Source: Veillonella sp. (GTDB lineage: Bacteria > Bacillota > Negativicutes > Veillonellales > Veillonellaceae). From it: DNA of 64,000 nucleotides. Under the pieces are notes generated by a model, which had not been told where the DNA came from, made no database searches, and worked only from the letters and a program-made list of their open reading frames with translations. A program made the position numbers and the translations under genes. This document shows positions 44,934 to 52,563 of the stretch, one piece after another (position 1 is the stretch's first letter; each line of letters starts with the position of its first letter). Location of the stretch: NCBI RefSeq assembly GCF_041333735.1, contig NZ_JBGKFB010000001.1:737001-801000 (forward strand), read 5' to 3'.

Positions 44934-47405
44934 GTGGCAGACCAACAATGGTCCCACGGGAATATTCATCCCGTTCAGATTGATAAAGAAATGAAGAACG
45001 CTTATATCGATTATGCGATGTCCGTAATCGTAATGCGTGCTCTTCCAGATGTGCGTGACGGCTTGAAACCAGTACATCGTCGTATTTTGTACGCGATGCA
45101 CGAAACAGGCATGACGCCAAATAAACCATACAAGAAATCCGCTCGTATCGTCGGTGACGTACTCGGTAAATATCATCCACATGGTGATCGCTCCGTTTAC
45201 GACGCAACGGTTCGTTTAGCGCAAGATTTCAATACGCGCTACCTCTTGGTAGACGGCCACGGCAACTTTGGTTCCATCGACGGCGATAGTGCCGCTGCGA
45301 TGCGTTATACCGAAGTACGTATGGCAAAAATTACTCAAGAAATGCTTGCTGATATCGACAAGGAAACTGTTGATTTCATGCCGAACTATGATGAAAGCTT
45401 GCAAGAACCTACTGTATTGCCAGCGAAGATCCCAAATCTTCTCATCAATGGTTCCAGCGGTATCGCCGTAGGGATGGCGACAAATATTCCGCCGCACAAC
45501 CTTAACGAGGTATGTAATGGTCTTACTATGCTCATCGATAACCCAGATGTAACTGTGGACGAATTGATGACGCAAATCAAAGGTCCAGACTTCCCGACTG
45601 GGGCGCTCATTTTGGGCCGGGAAGGCATTAAAAAAGCGTACTCCACAGGTCGTGGCAGCGTAAAAATGCGCGCTCGTGCAACCATTGAAGAAATGTCCAA
45701 GGGCAAGCATAAAATCGTAGTGACTGAGATTCCATACCAAGTTAACAAGGCTCGCGTTATCGAAACGATTGCAAACTTGAGCCGCGATAAGGTTATCGAT
45801 GGTATCACAGCACTTCGCGACGAATCTGACCGTCAAGGTATGCGCATCGTTATCGAATTGCGCGCTGACGTGCAACCAGATATCGTGCTTAACAAATTAT
45901 ATAAACACACTCAACTTCAAGAATCTTTCGGCGTAATTATGTTGGCCCTCGTGGATGGTCATCCTCGCGTATTGAATTTGAAAGAAGTATTGGGTTATTA
46001 CTTAGATCATCGCCTCGATGTAATCGTACGCCGTACTCAATTCGAGCTTAATAAAGCAGAAGCACGTGCTCACATCTTGGAAGGCTTGTTGATCGCTCTC
46101 GACCACATCGATGAAGTTATTGCTACAATCCGCAGTTCCCAAACTGACGAAATCGCGCGTAACGCATTGATGCAAAAATTCGGGCTTTCAGAAAAACAAG
46201 CAGTAGCCATCCTCGACATGCGTCTACGCCGTTTAACAGGCTTGGAACGCGAAAAAATCGAAGAAGAATACAAGGAATTGTTGGCATTGATCGAAGATTT
46301 GAAAGCTATCTTGGCTAGCGAAGCGCGTCAACGTCAAATCATCAAAGAAGAACTTGAAGATATGAAGAAGAAATACGGCGACCCTCGTCGTTCTGAAATC
46401 ACTATCGATACGTCCGACCTTGATGTAGAAGACCTCATCGCTGATGAAGAGATGGTTATTACCTTGACTAAACAAGGTTATATCAAACGCATGAATGCGA
46501 ACGTATATCGCAACCAACATAAAGGTGGCGCTGGCGTTATCGGCATGAAGACGAAGGAAGACGATTATGTAACGCAAATTATGCATGTTCGCACGCATAA
46601 TACATTGTTGTTCTTCACGTCCACTGGCCGTACATATCGCCTCAAAGCATACGAAGTGCCAGAAGCAGGTTCCCGTAATTCTCGCGGTACCGCTATGGTT
46701 AACGTGTTGCCACTCGCTGTAGGTGAATCTGTTACAACTATGATTGACCTTGAACGTATCCATGAAGATGTAAACTTATTCATGGTTACTGAGTTCGGCG
46801 TTGTAAAACGTACAGCTATCGAAGAATACCGCAACATCCGCCGTTCTGGTCTTAATGCTATCAACCTCGACGAAGGGGATCACTTGATTTGCGTCAACGT
46901 AACGACTGGCAACCAAGATATCTTGATCGGTACTAAATTGGGTATTGCTATTCGTTTCAGTGAAAGCGACGTACGTCTCATGAAACGTGCGGCTCACGGT
47001 GTACGCGGTATTAAACTCAATACCGGCGACGTAGTGGTAGGCGCTGGTGTTCTTAATGCTGATGAAAGCGAAGCTCAAGTGTTTACTATCTCCGAAGAAG
47101 GTTTCGGTAAACGCAATGATGCGGAAGCTTACACATTGCAAAAACGCGGTGGTAAAGGCTCTAAGAACTTCAAGATTACGAACAAAACAGGCGACGTAGT
47201 TGCTGTAGAAGTAGTTCATAATGATGATGAAGTTATGCTTATCTCTGAACAAGGCAAAATCATCCGCTTCAACATGAACGATATTGCTGTGAAGAAAGGC
47301 AAAGCTATTTCTGGTGTGAAAACACAAAACCTCGATGAAGGTGATAAAGTAGCTAGTATTGCTGTTATTCCAGGTGCTGAAATCGAAGACGAAGAAGCAG
47401 AATAA
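44934..47405 (+). CDS. gyrA: DNA gyrase subunit A
   Basis: 823-aa DNA-cutting subunit of gyrase. The catalytic tyrosine region (AAAMRYTEVRM) and the six-bladed C-terminal DNA-wrapping domain with its GyrA box (QRGGKGSKNF) are present, ending in an acidic tail. In the quinolone-determining region the sequence is HPHGDRSVYDATVRLAQDF: residue 86, equivalent to E. coli Ser83, is Arg. GTG start at 44934 preceded by GAGGTGAG. Unlike in Bacillus it lies far from gyrB. Confidence 0.97.
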   Translation: MADQQWSHGNIHPVQIDKEMKNAYIDYAMSVIVMRALPDVRDGLKPVHRRILYAMHETGMTPNKPYKKSARIVGDVLGKYHPHGDRSVYDATVRLAQDFNTRYLLVDGHGNFGSIDGDSAAAMRYTEVRMAKITQEMLADIDKETVDFMPNYDESLQEPTVLPAKIPNLLINGSSGIAVGMATNIPPHNLNEVCNGLTMLIDNPDVTVDELMTQIKGPDFPTGALILGREGIKKAYSTGRGSVKMRARATIEEMSKGKHKIVVTEIPYQVNKARVIETIANLSRDKVIDGITALRDESDRQGMRIVIELRADVQPDIVLNKLYKHTQLQESFGVIMLALVDGHPRVLNLKEVLGYYLDHRLDVIVRRTQFELNKAEARAHILEGLLIALDHIDEVIATIRSSQTDEIARNALMQKFGLSEKQAVAILDMRLRRLTGLEREKIEEEYKELLALIEDLKAILASEARQRQIIKEELEDMKKKYGDPRRSEITIDTSDLDVEDLIADEEMVITLTKQGYIKRMNANVYRNQHKGGAGVIGMKTKEDDYVTQIMHVRTHNTLLFFTSTGRTYRLKAYEVPEAGSRNSRGTAMVNVLPLAVGESVTTMIDLERIHEDVNLFMVTEFGVVKRTAIEEYRNIRRSGLNAINLDEGDHLICVNVTTGNQDILIGTKLGIAIRFSESDVRLMKRAAHGVRGIKLNTGDVVVGAGVLNADESEAQVFTISEEGFGKRNDAEAYTLQKRGGKGSKNFKITNKTGDVVAVEVVHNDDEVMLISEQGKIIRFNMNDIAVKKGKAISGVKTQNLDEGDKVASIAVIPGAEIEDEEAE

Positions 47406-47481
47406 TTTGTATTAATAGTATATGTAAGAAACTATGGGCGGCCATCTTAGATGGTCGTCTCTAGCGTTAAGGAGTTTAGAT

Positions 47482-47853
47482 ATGAAAAAATGGTTAGCTG
47501 CTATGTTTGCAGCAGGGGTTTTATTCTTAGGCGGCTTTGGTCAAGCTAGTGCTGCTGATTGGTACTATATCGATGCTGATGCTGACGATGCAGCATGGTT
47601 CATCGATAATGCATCTGTATACAAAACAGATGATGCGGCTACAGTACTTGTTAAAATTAACAATGTAGAAGGCTTCACATACATCTACACAGTACGCATT
47701 GACCGTAAAGAAAAAACATGGACAGAGCTTGATACAACAGTATACAGCGCTGCAGGCGTAGCGTTATTGTCCAGCAAAGAAGCACAAAAACCTACAAAAA
47801 TTGAAGATGATACCATGGGTGCGGAAGTTATGCAAGCCCTATGGGGTAAATAA
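47482..47853 (+). CDS. Small exported protein, Adhesin_E-like paralogue 1
   Basis: 123 aa with a signal peptide (MKKWLAAMFAAGVLFLGG, cleaved near QASA-AD). The mature part WYYIDADADDAAWFIDNASVYKTDDAATVLVKI recalls the surface-adhesin protein E domain (tryptophan, then an [FY]IDN-S-V strand). Two further paralogues follow at 48207 and 49105. AAGGAG precedes the ATG. A small hairpin (GCGGCCATCT/ATGGTCGTC, 47437-47461) lies between gyrA and this gene. Family match is tentative. Confidence 0.7.
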   Translation: MKKWLAAMFAAGVLFLGGFGQASAADWYYIDADADDAAWFIDNASVYKTDDAATVLVKINNVEGFTYIYTVRIDRKEKTWTELDTTVYSAAGVALLSSKEAQKPTKIEDDTMGAEVMQALWGK

Positions 47854-47870
47854 TCCGACAATTTAATAGA

Positions 47871-48017
47871 AGCTGATATTCGCTCTGTCTATTTAGATAT
47901 TCAGAACGTATATGTAGCCCCGAACTATCCTGAAAGCCTCCATAGTGACCTAAGTCGTTTTCAGAACAGTTCGGGGCTTTCTATGTTTTTGCTGACCTTA
48001 CAGCGCGAATATCAGCT
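47871..48017. repeat. Nested palindrome with conserved core
   Basis: Outer arms AGCTGATATTCGC (47871) / GCGAATATCAGCT (48005); inner arms GCCCCGAACTATCCTGAAA (47917) / TTTCAGAACAGTTCGGGGC (47958-47977, with mismatches); core CTCCATAGTGACCTAAGTCG (47938-47957). It occupies most of the 353-base gap between paralogues 1 and 2. Confidence 0.9.
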
Positions 48018-48206
48018 GTTAAAAGTACTGGATTATTTAATACCATAGGAGTCTTGCAAGACGTTCCTAGGGAATTTATTTTAATTATGCAGTTTATAGA
48101 GTTTTTATTAGGAATATGCAATTATGGTGTTATAATGAAGTCGTAGGGAATTTATGGTATGCAGATTGCATAGTTATTTGAATTTTATAGTCAGGAGAGA
48201 ATGGTT

Positions 48207-48572
48207 ATGAAAAAATGGTTTGCTTTTTTAGCGGTAGCCGGTTTATTGTTTAGCGCTGGTGTGGGCGTGTCTCATGCTGAAAGTTGGTATGCTCTTGATA
48301 CGGATCAAAATGGTCGTACTGGTTATATCGACAATGACTCTGTTGATAAAAACGATGCTCGTGCTACATTGCGCTTGAAGATCGTAGACCCAAATGGAGA
48401 TCATTCCATTTACACAATGACATTTAACCGTGCTGATAAAACAGTACAGCTCATAGATGTGACTACATATAACCCACAAGGCTATATGATTGGCTCTGAA
48501 ACATTGGCAAATACAAAAGTACAAATACAAGAAGGAAGTAACCTAGATCACGTGTATCACTTGATTTGGTAA
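48207..48572 (+). CDS. Small exported protein, Adhesin_E-like paralogue 2
   Basis: 121 aa, signal MKKWFAFLAVAGLLFSAG ending SHA, then ESWYALDTDQNGRTGYIDNDSVDKNDARATLRLKIVD. The same pattern W-Y-x-x-[DG]-[TA]-D...IDN-[DA]-SV-x-K-D-[DA]-x-A-T as its neighbours marks it as a paralogue. ATG 48207 fits CAGGAGAG better than ATG 48201. It ends LDHVYHLIW, close to the VYTLIW of paralogue 3. Confidence 0.72.
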   Translation: MKKWFAFLAVAGLLFSAGVGVSHAESWYALDTDQNGRTGYIDNDSVDKNDARATLRLKIVDPNGDHSIYTMTFNRADKTVQLIDVTTYNPQGYMIGSETLANTKVQIQEGSNLDHVYHLIW

Positions 48573-48587
48573 ATTTCCTCGACTAGT

Positions 48588-48657
48588 AGAAAGGGTTCTA
48601 TCTCTTATCGACCTCCATAGTGACCTAAGTCGGTCTCAAAGAGATAGAACCCTTTCT
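48588..48657. repeat. Palindrome with conserved core
   Basis: AGAAAGGGTTCTATCTCTT (48588-48606) pairs exactly with AAGAGATAGAACCCTTTCT (48639-48657). The loop contains CTCCATAGTGACCTAAGTCG. It starts 16 bases after paralogue 2 and probably serves as its terminator. Confidence 0.92.
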
Positions 48658-48930
48658 GTACGTATGATTAAATTTATTCAAAACTGCGTAGGGGAAATAG
48701 TGACCTAAGTCGCCCTTAGAGATATATCCCACCCGTTTTCTCATTTCCTGATGAGGAAATCTTTCTAAATCTGTGTTTGGGAGTAGTGACCTAAGTCGGT
48801 CTCAAAGAGATAGAAACCTTTCTGCACATATGATTAAATTTACTCAAAACTGCGTAGGGGAAATAGTGACCTAAGTCGCCCTTAGGGATATATCCACCCG
48901 TTTTCTCATTTCCTGATGAGGAAATCTTTC
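48617..48930. repeat. Tandem direct repeat, period 166 bases, two copies
   Basis: Sequence from TAGTGACCTAAGTCGGTCTC at 48618 recurs from 48784 with few changes, to about 48930. Each unit contains two cores (48619 and 48699; 48785 and 48865) and the hairpin ATTTCCTGATGAGGAAAT. The second copy lacks the left arm of the palindrome: homology starts inside the core. Together with the previous entry this fills the 532-base gap before paralogue 3. Confidence 0.88.
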
Positions 48931-49104
48931 CCCCATACTTATTCCCTTATTTTATGGTATAATTTAAGGGAATAATTTTATGTTTAAGGGAATATTTGGT
49001 TTATGAAGCTCTAATAATTGAGCACGTTTGTCTTTCATAAAATATTTATTTTCATTGAATATACTAGATTTTATATTCTTGTATTTAATTCGAGAGGTAA
49101 AAAT

Positions 49105-49479
49105 ATGAAAAAAACATTGGCAGCTGTTTTGGCAGCAGGCGCTTTATTCATTGGTGGTATTGGTAGTGTTGATGCGGCAAATTGGTACACTGTTGGTACT
49201 GATAGCAACGGTATCACTTGGTCTATTGATAATGATTCTGTTAAAAAAGATGACAAAAAAGCTACTTTGGACATCAAAGCTATGGATTACGAAGGTTACC
49301 ACTACATCGTAACTGAAGAGTTCAACCACAAAAAACGCGAAGTAAAAGACGTTAAGGTTACTCTTTACAACCCTCAAGGTTATGTTGTGAAAGAGGAACA
49401 ACCTAATAAGTCCACTCGTAAGGTTGAACAAGGTACTCCTGCATATGCTGTGTACACACTTATCTGGGGTGACAAATAA
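49105..49479 (+). CDS. Small exported protein, Adhesin_E-like paralogue 3
   Basis: 124 aa, signal MKKTLAAVLAAGALFIGGIG ending VDA, then ANWYTVGTDSNGITWSIDNDSVKKDDKKATLDIKAMD and a C-terminal VEQGTPAYAVYTLIWGDK. It is closest in layout to paralogue 2. GAGAGG precedes the ATG; the longer open frame upstream lacks a ribosome site. Envelope or surface location is inferred from the signal peptide. Confidence 0.74.
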   Translation: MKKTLAAVLAAGALFIGGIGSVDAANWYTVGTDSNGITWSIDNDSVKKDDKKATLDIKAMDYEGYHYIVTEEFNHKKREVKDVKVTLYNPQGYVVKEEQPNKSTRKVEQGTPAYAVYTLIWGDK

Positions 49480-49522
49480 TCTGATTTGCAGAGGGTTATG
49501 ATTCTTTGTGAAAGCTTCACAC

Positions 49523-49556
49523 ACGCACGTTCTCATTAGAGGGCGTGCGTTTTTTT
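49523..49556 (+). terminator. Terminator after paralogue 3
   Basis: ACGCACG pairs with CGTGCGT and is followed by seven T. A TGTGAAAGC word lies just before the hairpin (49507). Confidence 0.88.
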
Positions 49557-49574
49557 ATTATTGTCTTTAGACTG

Positions 49575-50312
49575 GTTCGCGATGTAGTCGCGAATCATTA
49601 AACCACCCGCTATGCGGGTGCGGCAACGAAAGTTATACAAAAAAATCACCTTGCTTAAGTATAATGTAGGTGTTCAAGCCGCATTATATGCAAAAGAAAG
49701 GTGATTTTATATGGCAACAAAGACACAGAGCCTTGCGCACACAAAATGGTTATGCAAATACCACATAGTATTTACACCTAAGTATAGACGTAAAGTTATA
49801 TATAATCAATACAGAAATAGTTTACGTGAAATATTGAGACGTTTATGTGAATATAAGGGCGTCAAGATTATCGAGGGGGAGCTTATGGCTGATCATGTGC
49901 ATATGCTAGTATTAATCCCACCTAAAATATCAGTATCATCTTTTATGGGATACTTAAAAGGGAAAAGTGCACTAATGATGTTCGATAAACACGCAAACTT
50001 AAAGTATAAATTTGGAAATCGACACTTTTGGTCCGAGGGTTATTATGTTAGTACAGTAGGTTTAAATGAGGCTACAGTAAAGAAATATATACGTGAGCAA
50101 GAGTTACATGACCAAATGAAAGATAAGCTTAGTGTAAAAGAATATGAGGACCCTTTTAAGGGTAGCAAGTAATACACATCCCCTTTAAGGGGAACGTTAC
50201 GAGTCAATGGCTATGCGGCTTGAACGTAGTGAAAGCCAGCGCCTTTAGACGCTGGCCTAGTACTACGGGCTTATAGCCCGTGAGCAAACCACCCGTTTTA
50301 CGGGTGGTTCTG
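49575..50312 (+). mobile_element. IS200-like insertion sequence (tnpA only)
   Basis: The left end holds hairpins TTCGCGA/TCGCGAA (49575-49593) and CACCCGC/GCGGGTG (about 49603-49620). The right end holds AACCACCCG/CGGGTGGTT (50287-50309). Subterminal hairpins and a single tyrosine transposase gene are typical of the IS200 group, which moves as single-stranded DNA and leaves no target duplication. Exact ends are uncertain. No tnpB is present. Confidence 0.8.
49711..50172 (+). CDS. tnpA: IS200/IS605-family transposase TnpA
   Basis: 153 aa, full length for Y1 transposases. It has HUH motif ADHVHMLVLIPPK near residues 60-72, the conserved N-terminal KYHIVFTPKYRRKVIY, and the region FWSEGYYVSTVGLNEATVKKYIREQE with the catalytic tyrosine. 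The gene appears intact. Upstream, AAAAATCACCTT (49641) can pair with AAGGTGATTTT (about 49699-49708), which contains the ribosome site, so translation is probably held down, as known for IS200. Confidence 0.95.
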   Translation: MATKTQSLAHTKWLCKYHIVFTPKYRRKVIYNQYRNSLREILRRLCEYKGVKIIEGELMADHVHMLVLIPPKISVSSFMGYLKGKSALMMFDKHANLKYKFGNRHFWSEGYYVSTVGLNEATVKKYIREQELHDQMKDKLSVKEYEDPFKGSK

Positions 50313-50670
50313 ATTTAAATTGACGCGCGTTTTTCTTTTATTTTAATTCCTGAAAAGTTGGTGAATTATTTACCCATTCGTGGTACAATGGGAATATTAT
50401 TACGCATTTATGTAATTTCTATCTTATTGAAATATACTCACCCGCAATGTCATGTAGAATGTTACTCATAATGTCATGGGCAATATTATCTAGAGAGGGA
50501 TGATGGACCATAATTTTGCACAAAAGTGTAACATTTCTACATAGTATAAACTTTCACCATAGCGTATACTAGAGGTAAGATGTGGAAGTACGCCTTGAGC
50601 ACAGTGCTCCGTAGTTTTGCTGATATTTCCCAAAAGGTTTGATAGTTTTAGTTTGTTAGAGGAGGTCCTC

Positions 50671-52101
50671 ATGTCTCAATACGAATTTATCGATAAACGT
50701 GTGCCGATTGCGCTCGACAATCCATCCATTTATCACGACATTTCCAAGTGTAAAAACTGTACGTTATGCCGTCGCGCTTGTGCGGACGTAATGAGCGTAC
50801 TCGATTACTATGATCTTGATGCAAACGGCGATGTGCCTGTATGTATCCACTGTGGTCAATGTGCGGCTGCATGTCCATTCGACTCCATGCATGCTAAATC
50901 CGAGCTTGAAAAGGTGAAAGCAGCTCTTGCAGATCCTGAAAAAATCGTGGTTATCCAAACAGCTCCAGCGGTTCGCGTAGCTATCGGTGAAGGCTTCGGT
51001 TATGAACCAGGTACTTTCCTTGAAGGTAAAATGGTTGGTGCATTGCGTGCACTTGGTGCAGACTATGTAGTAGACACTAACTTTGGTGCGGACTTAACCA
51101 TCATGGAAGAAGCATCTGAGCTTGTAGATCGTCTTAACAAAGGCGGCCAAATTCCTCAGTTCACAAGCTGCTGCCCAGCGTGGGTACGCTTTGCGGAAAT
51201 CTACTTCCCAGAATTGCTTCCTAACTTGTCTTCCACACGTTCTTGTATCGCTATGGAAGCGGCTATGATTAAAACATACTTTGCAGAGAAAAAAGGCATC
51301 GATCCTCATAACATCGTGTCTGTATCTGTAAACCCTTGTACTGCTAAAAAAGCAGAAACAAAACGGGAAGAAGAAAACGCTGCAGCTCGTTACCACAACG
51401 ACGATTCCATTGGTATGGATACAGATATTTCTATCACAACTCGTGAGTTCATCCGTTGGATTCAAGAGGAAAACCTCGACTTCAATGCTATTGAAGATTC
51501 CCAATTCGATGACTTGATCGGTATGGAAACTGGCGCATCCATCATCTTCGGTAACACTGGTGGTGTTATGGAAGCAGCTATGCGTACAGCTTACAAACTT
51601 GTGACTGGCAATGAGCCACCTCCACACGCATTGACTCATCTTGAGGAAGTTCGTGGTATGGACGGCGTAAAAGAAGCGACTGTACAATTGGGTGATGATG
51701 TAACATTGTCCGTTGCTGTAGTTCATGGCGGTAAAAATGCTCGTGACTTCTTGAATGCTTTAAAAGAAAATGGCAAACACTATGACTTCATCGAAGTTAT
51801 GGCTTGCCCAGGCGGCTGTATCGGTGGTGGCGGTCAACCGCGCACTAAATTGCCTCAAGCAGTTAAAACTAAGGAAGCTCGTATCGGCGGCCTTTACGAA
51901 GCTGATGCGAACTACAAATGGGTTGCTTCTTATGAAAACCCAGAAATCCAAGCATTGTACAAAGACTTCTTAGGCGAACCATTGGGCCATAAGGCACACG
52001 AACTTTTGCATACACATTACACAGACCGCAGCGCGGTGCTTGGTGATCGCAAAGACGTAACACCTGAAACATGCCCAACATCCCCTAAATACAAGGGTTA
52101 A
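50671..52101 (+). CDS. hydA: [FeFe] hydrogenase catalytic subunit
   Basis: 476 aa. N-terminal ferredoxin-like part with two 4Fe-4S motifs (CKNCTLCRRAC and CIHCGQCAAACPF), then the H-cluster domain: TSCCPAW near residue 166, NPCTAKKAE near 221, and MACPGGCIGGGGQP near 378. It interconverts protons and hydrogen with ferredoxin-type donors. Motif L2 usually reads MPC; here it is NPC. GGAGG precedes ATG 50671. The ~360-base region between the insertion sequence and this gene contains a doubled AATGTCATG and no gene. Confidence 0.94.
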   Translation: MSQYEFIDKRVPIALDNPSIYHDISKCKNCTLCRRACADVMSVLDYYDLDANGDVPVCIHCGQCAAACPFDSMHAKSELEKVKAALADPEKIVVIQTAPAVRVAIGEGFGYEPGTFLEGKMVGALRALGADYVVDTNFGADLTIMEEASELVDRLNKGGQIPQFTSCCPAWVRFAEIYFPELLPNLSSTRSCIAMEAAMIKTYFAEKKGIDPHNIVSVSVNPCTAKKAETKREEENAAARYHNDDSIGMDTDISITTREFIRWIQEENLDFNAIEDSQFDDLIGMETGASIIFGNTGGVMEAAMRTAYKLVTGNEPPPHALTHLEEVRGMDGVKEATVQLGDDVTLSVAVVHGGKNARDFLNALKENGKHYDFIEVMACPGGCIGGGGQPRTKLPQAVKTKEARIGGLYEADANYKWVASYENPEIQALYKDFLGEPLGHKAHELLHTHYTDRSAVLGDRKDVTPETCPTSPKYKG

Positions 52102-52220
52102 TAGCATTACAAATTAGCTAATTTACTCAGTACAAGTCGTTTCGAATGTACTTCGGCGATGAATACATCGATACATTAGTATAGTTAGACTGGTATATGG
52201 GTAACTAACTAAATAGAAAT

Positions 52221-52304
52221 AAATCCTACGGGTCATGAGTGACTTGATACTTGTGTAGATATTGACTACTAAGTGTCACCTTACATGCGATTCGTAGGAT
52301 TTTT
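52221..52304 (+). terminator. Long-loop hairpin after the hydrogenase gene
   Basis: AAATCCTACG pairs exactly with CGTAGGATTT followed by TTAT. The 62-base interior has a GTGAC/GTCAC stem, and ATTGACTACTAAGTGTC at 52261 resembles the conserved core. The rest of the 462-base gap (52102-52563) shows nothing recognisable except TGTGAAAGC on the minus strand at 52474. Confidence 0.75.
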
Positions 52305-52563
52305 ATGTATAACCTTCTTATAGTTTTGTATATGTTATATGTATGGATCTCATAAGACACGATATTGTGACTGTATGTACTATCATAGTTATTTCATATC
52401 AATGGATTGCCTCGTATATTAATTGTTACTATTACTTTATAACTTTATTATGATAAATTGATATAGAAAACTAGCTTTCACATGAGGAAAAGATGAATTA
52501 TATAGTGTATAATATATAGAAAGGTAACATGTAAGAGAGTATTACAAGGAGTTTTGTGGAGAG

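Noticed and set aside
45216..45875. 219-codon minus-strand frame opposite gyrA
   Set aside because: Shadow of the strongly biased gyrA codons; no domain or start signal.
48617..48930. Repeats resembling a short CRISPR array
   Set aside because: There are only two ~166-base units whose intervening sequence is also duplicated, with internal palindromes and no cas genes; spacers are not unique.
50173..50670. Search for tnpB or an omega RNA next to tnpA
   Set aside because: No second IS605-type gene is present; the right-end hairpin closes the element shortly after tnpA.
51094..51726. 210-codon minus-strand frame opposite the hydrogenase gene
   Set aside because: Cys/Phe-rich translation without motifs, fully antisense to a clear enzyme gene.
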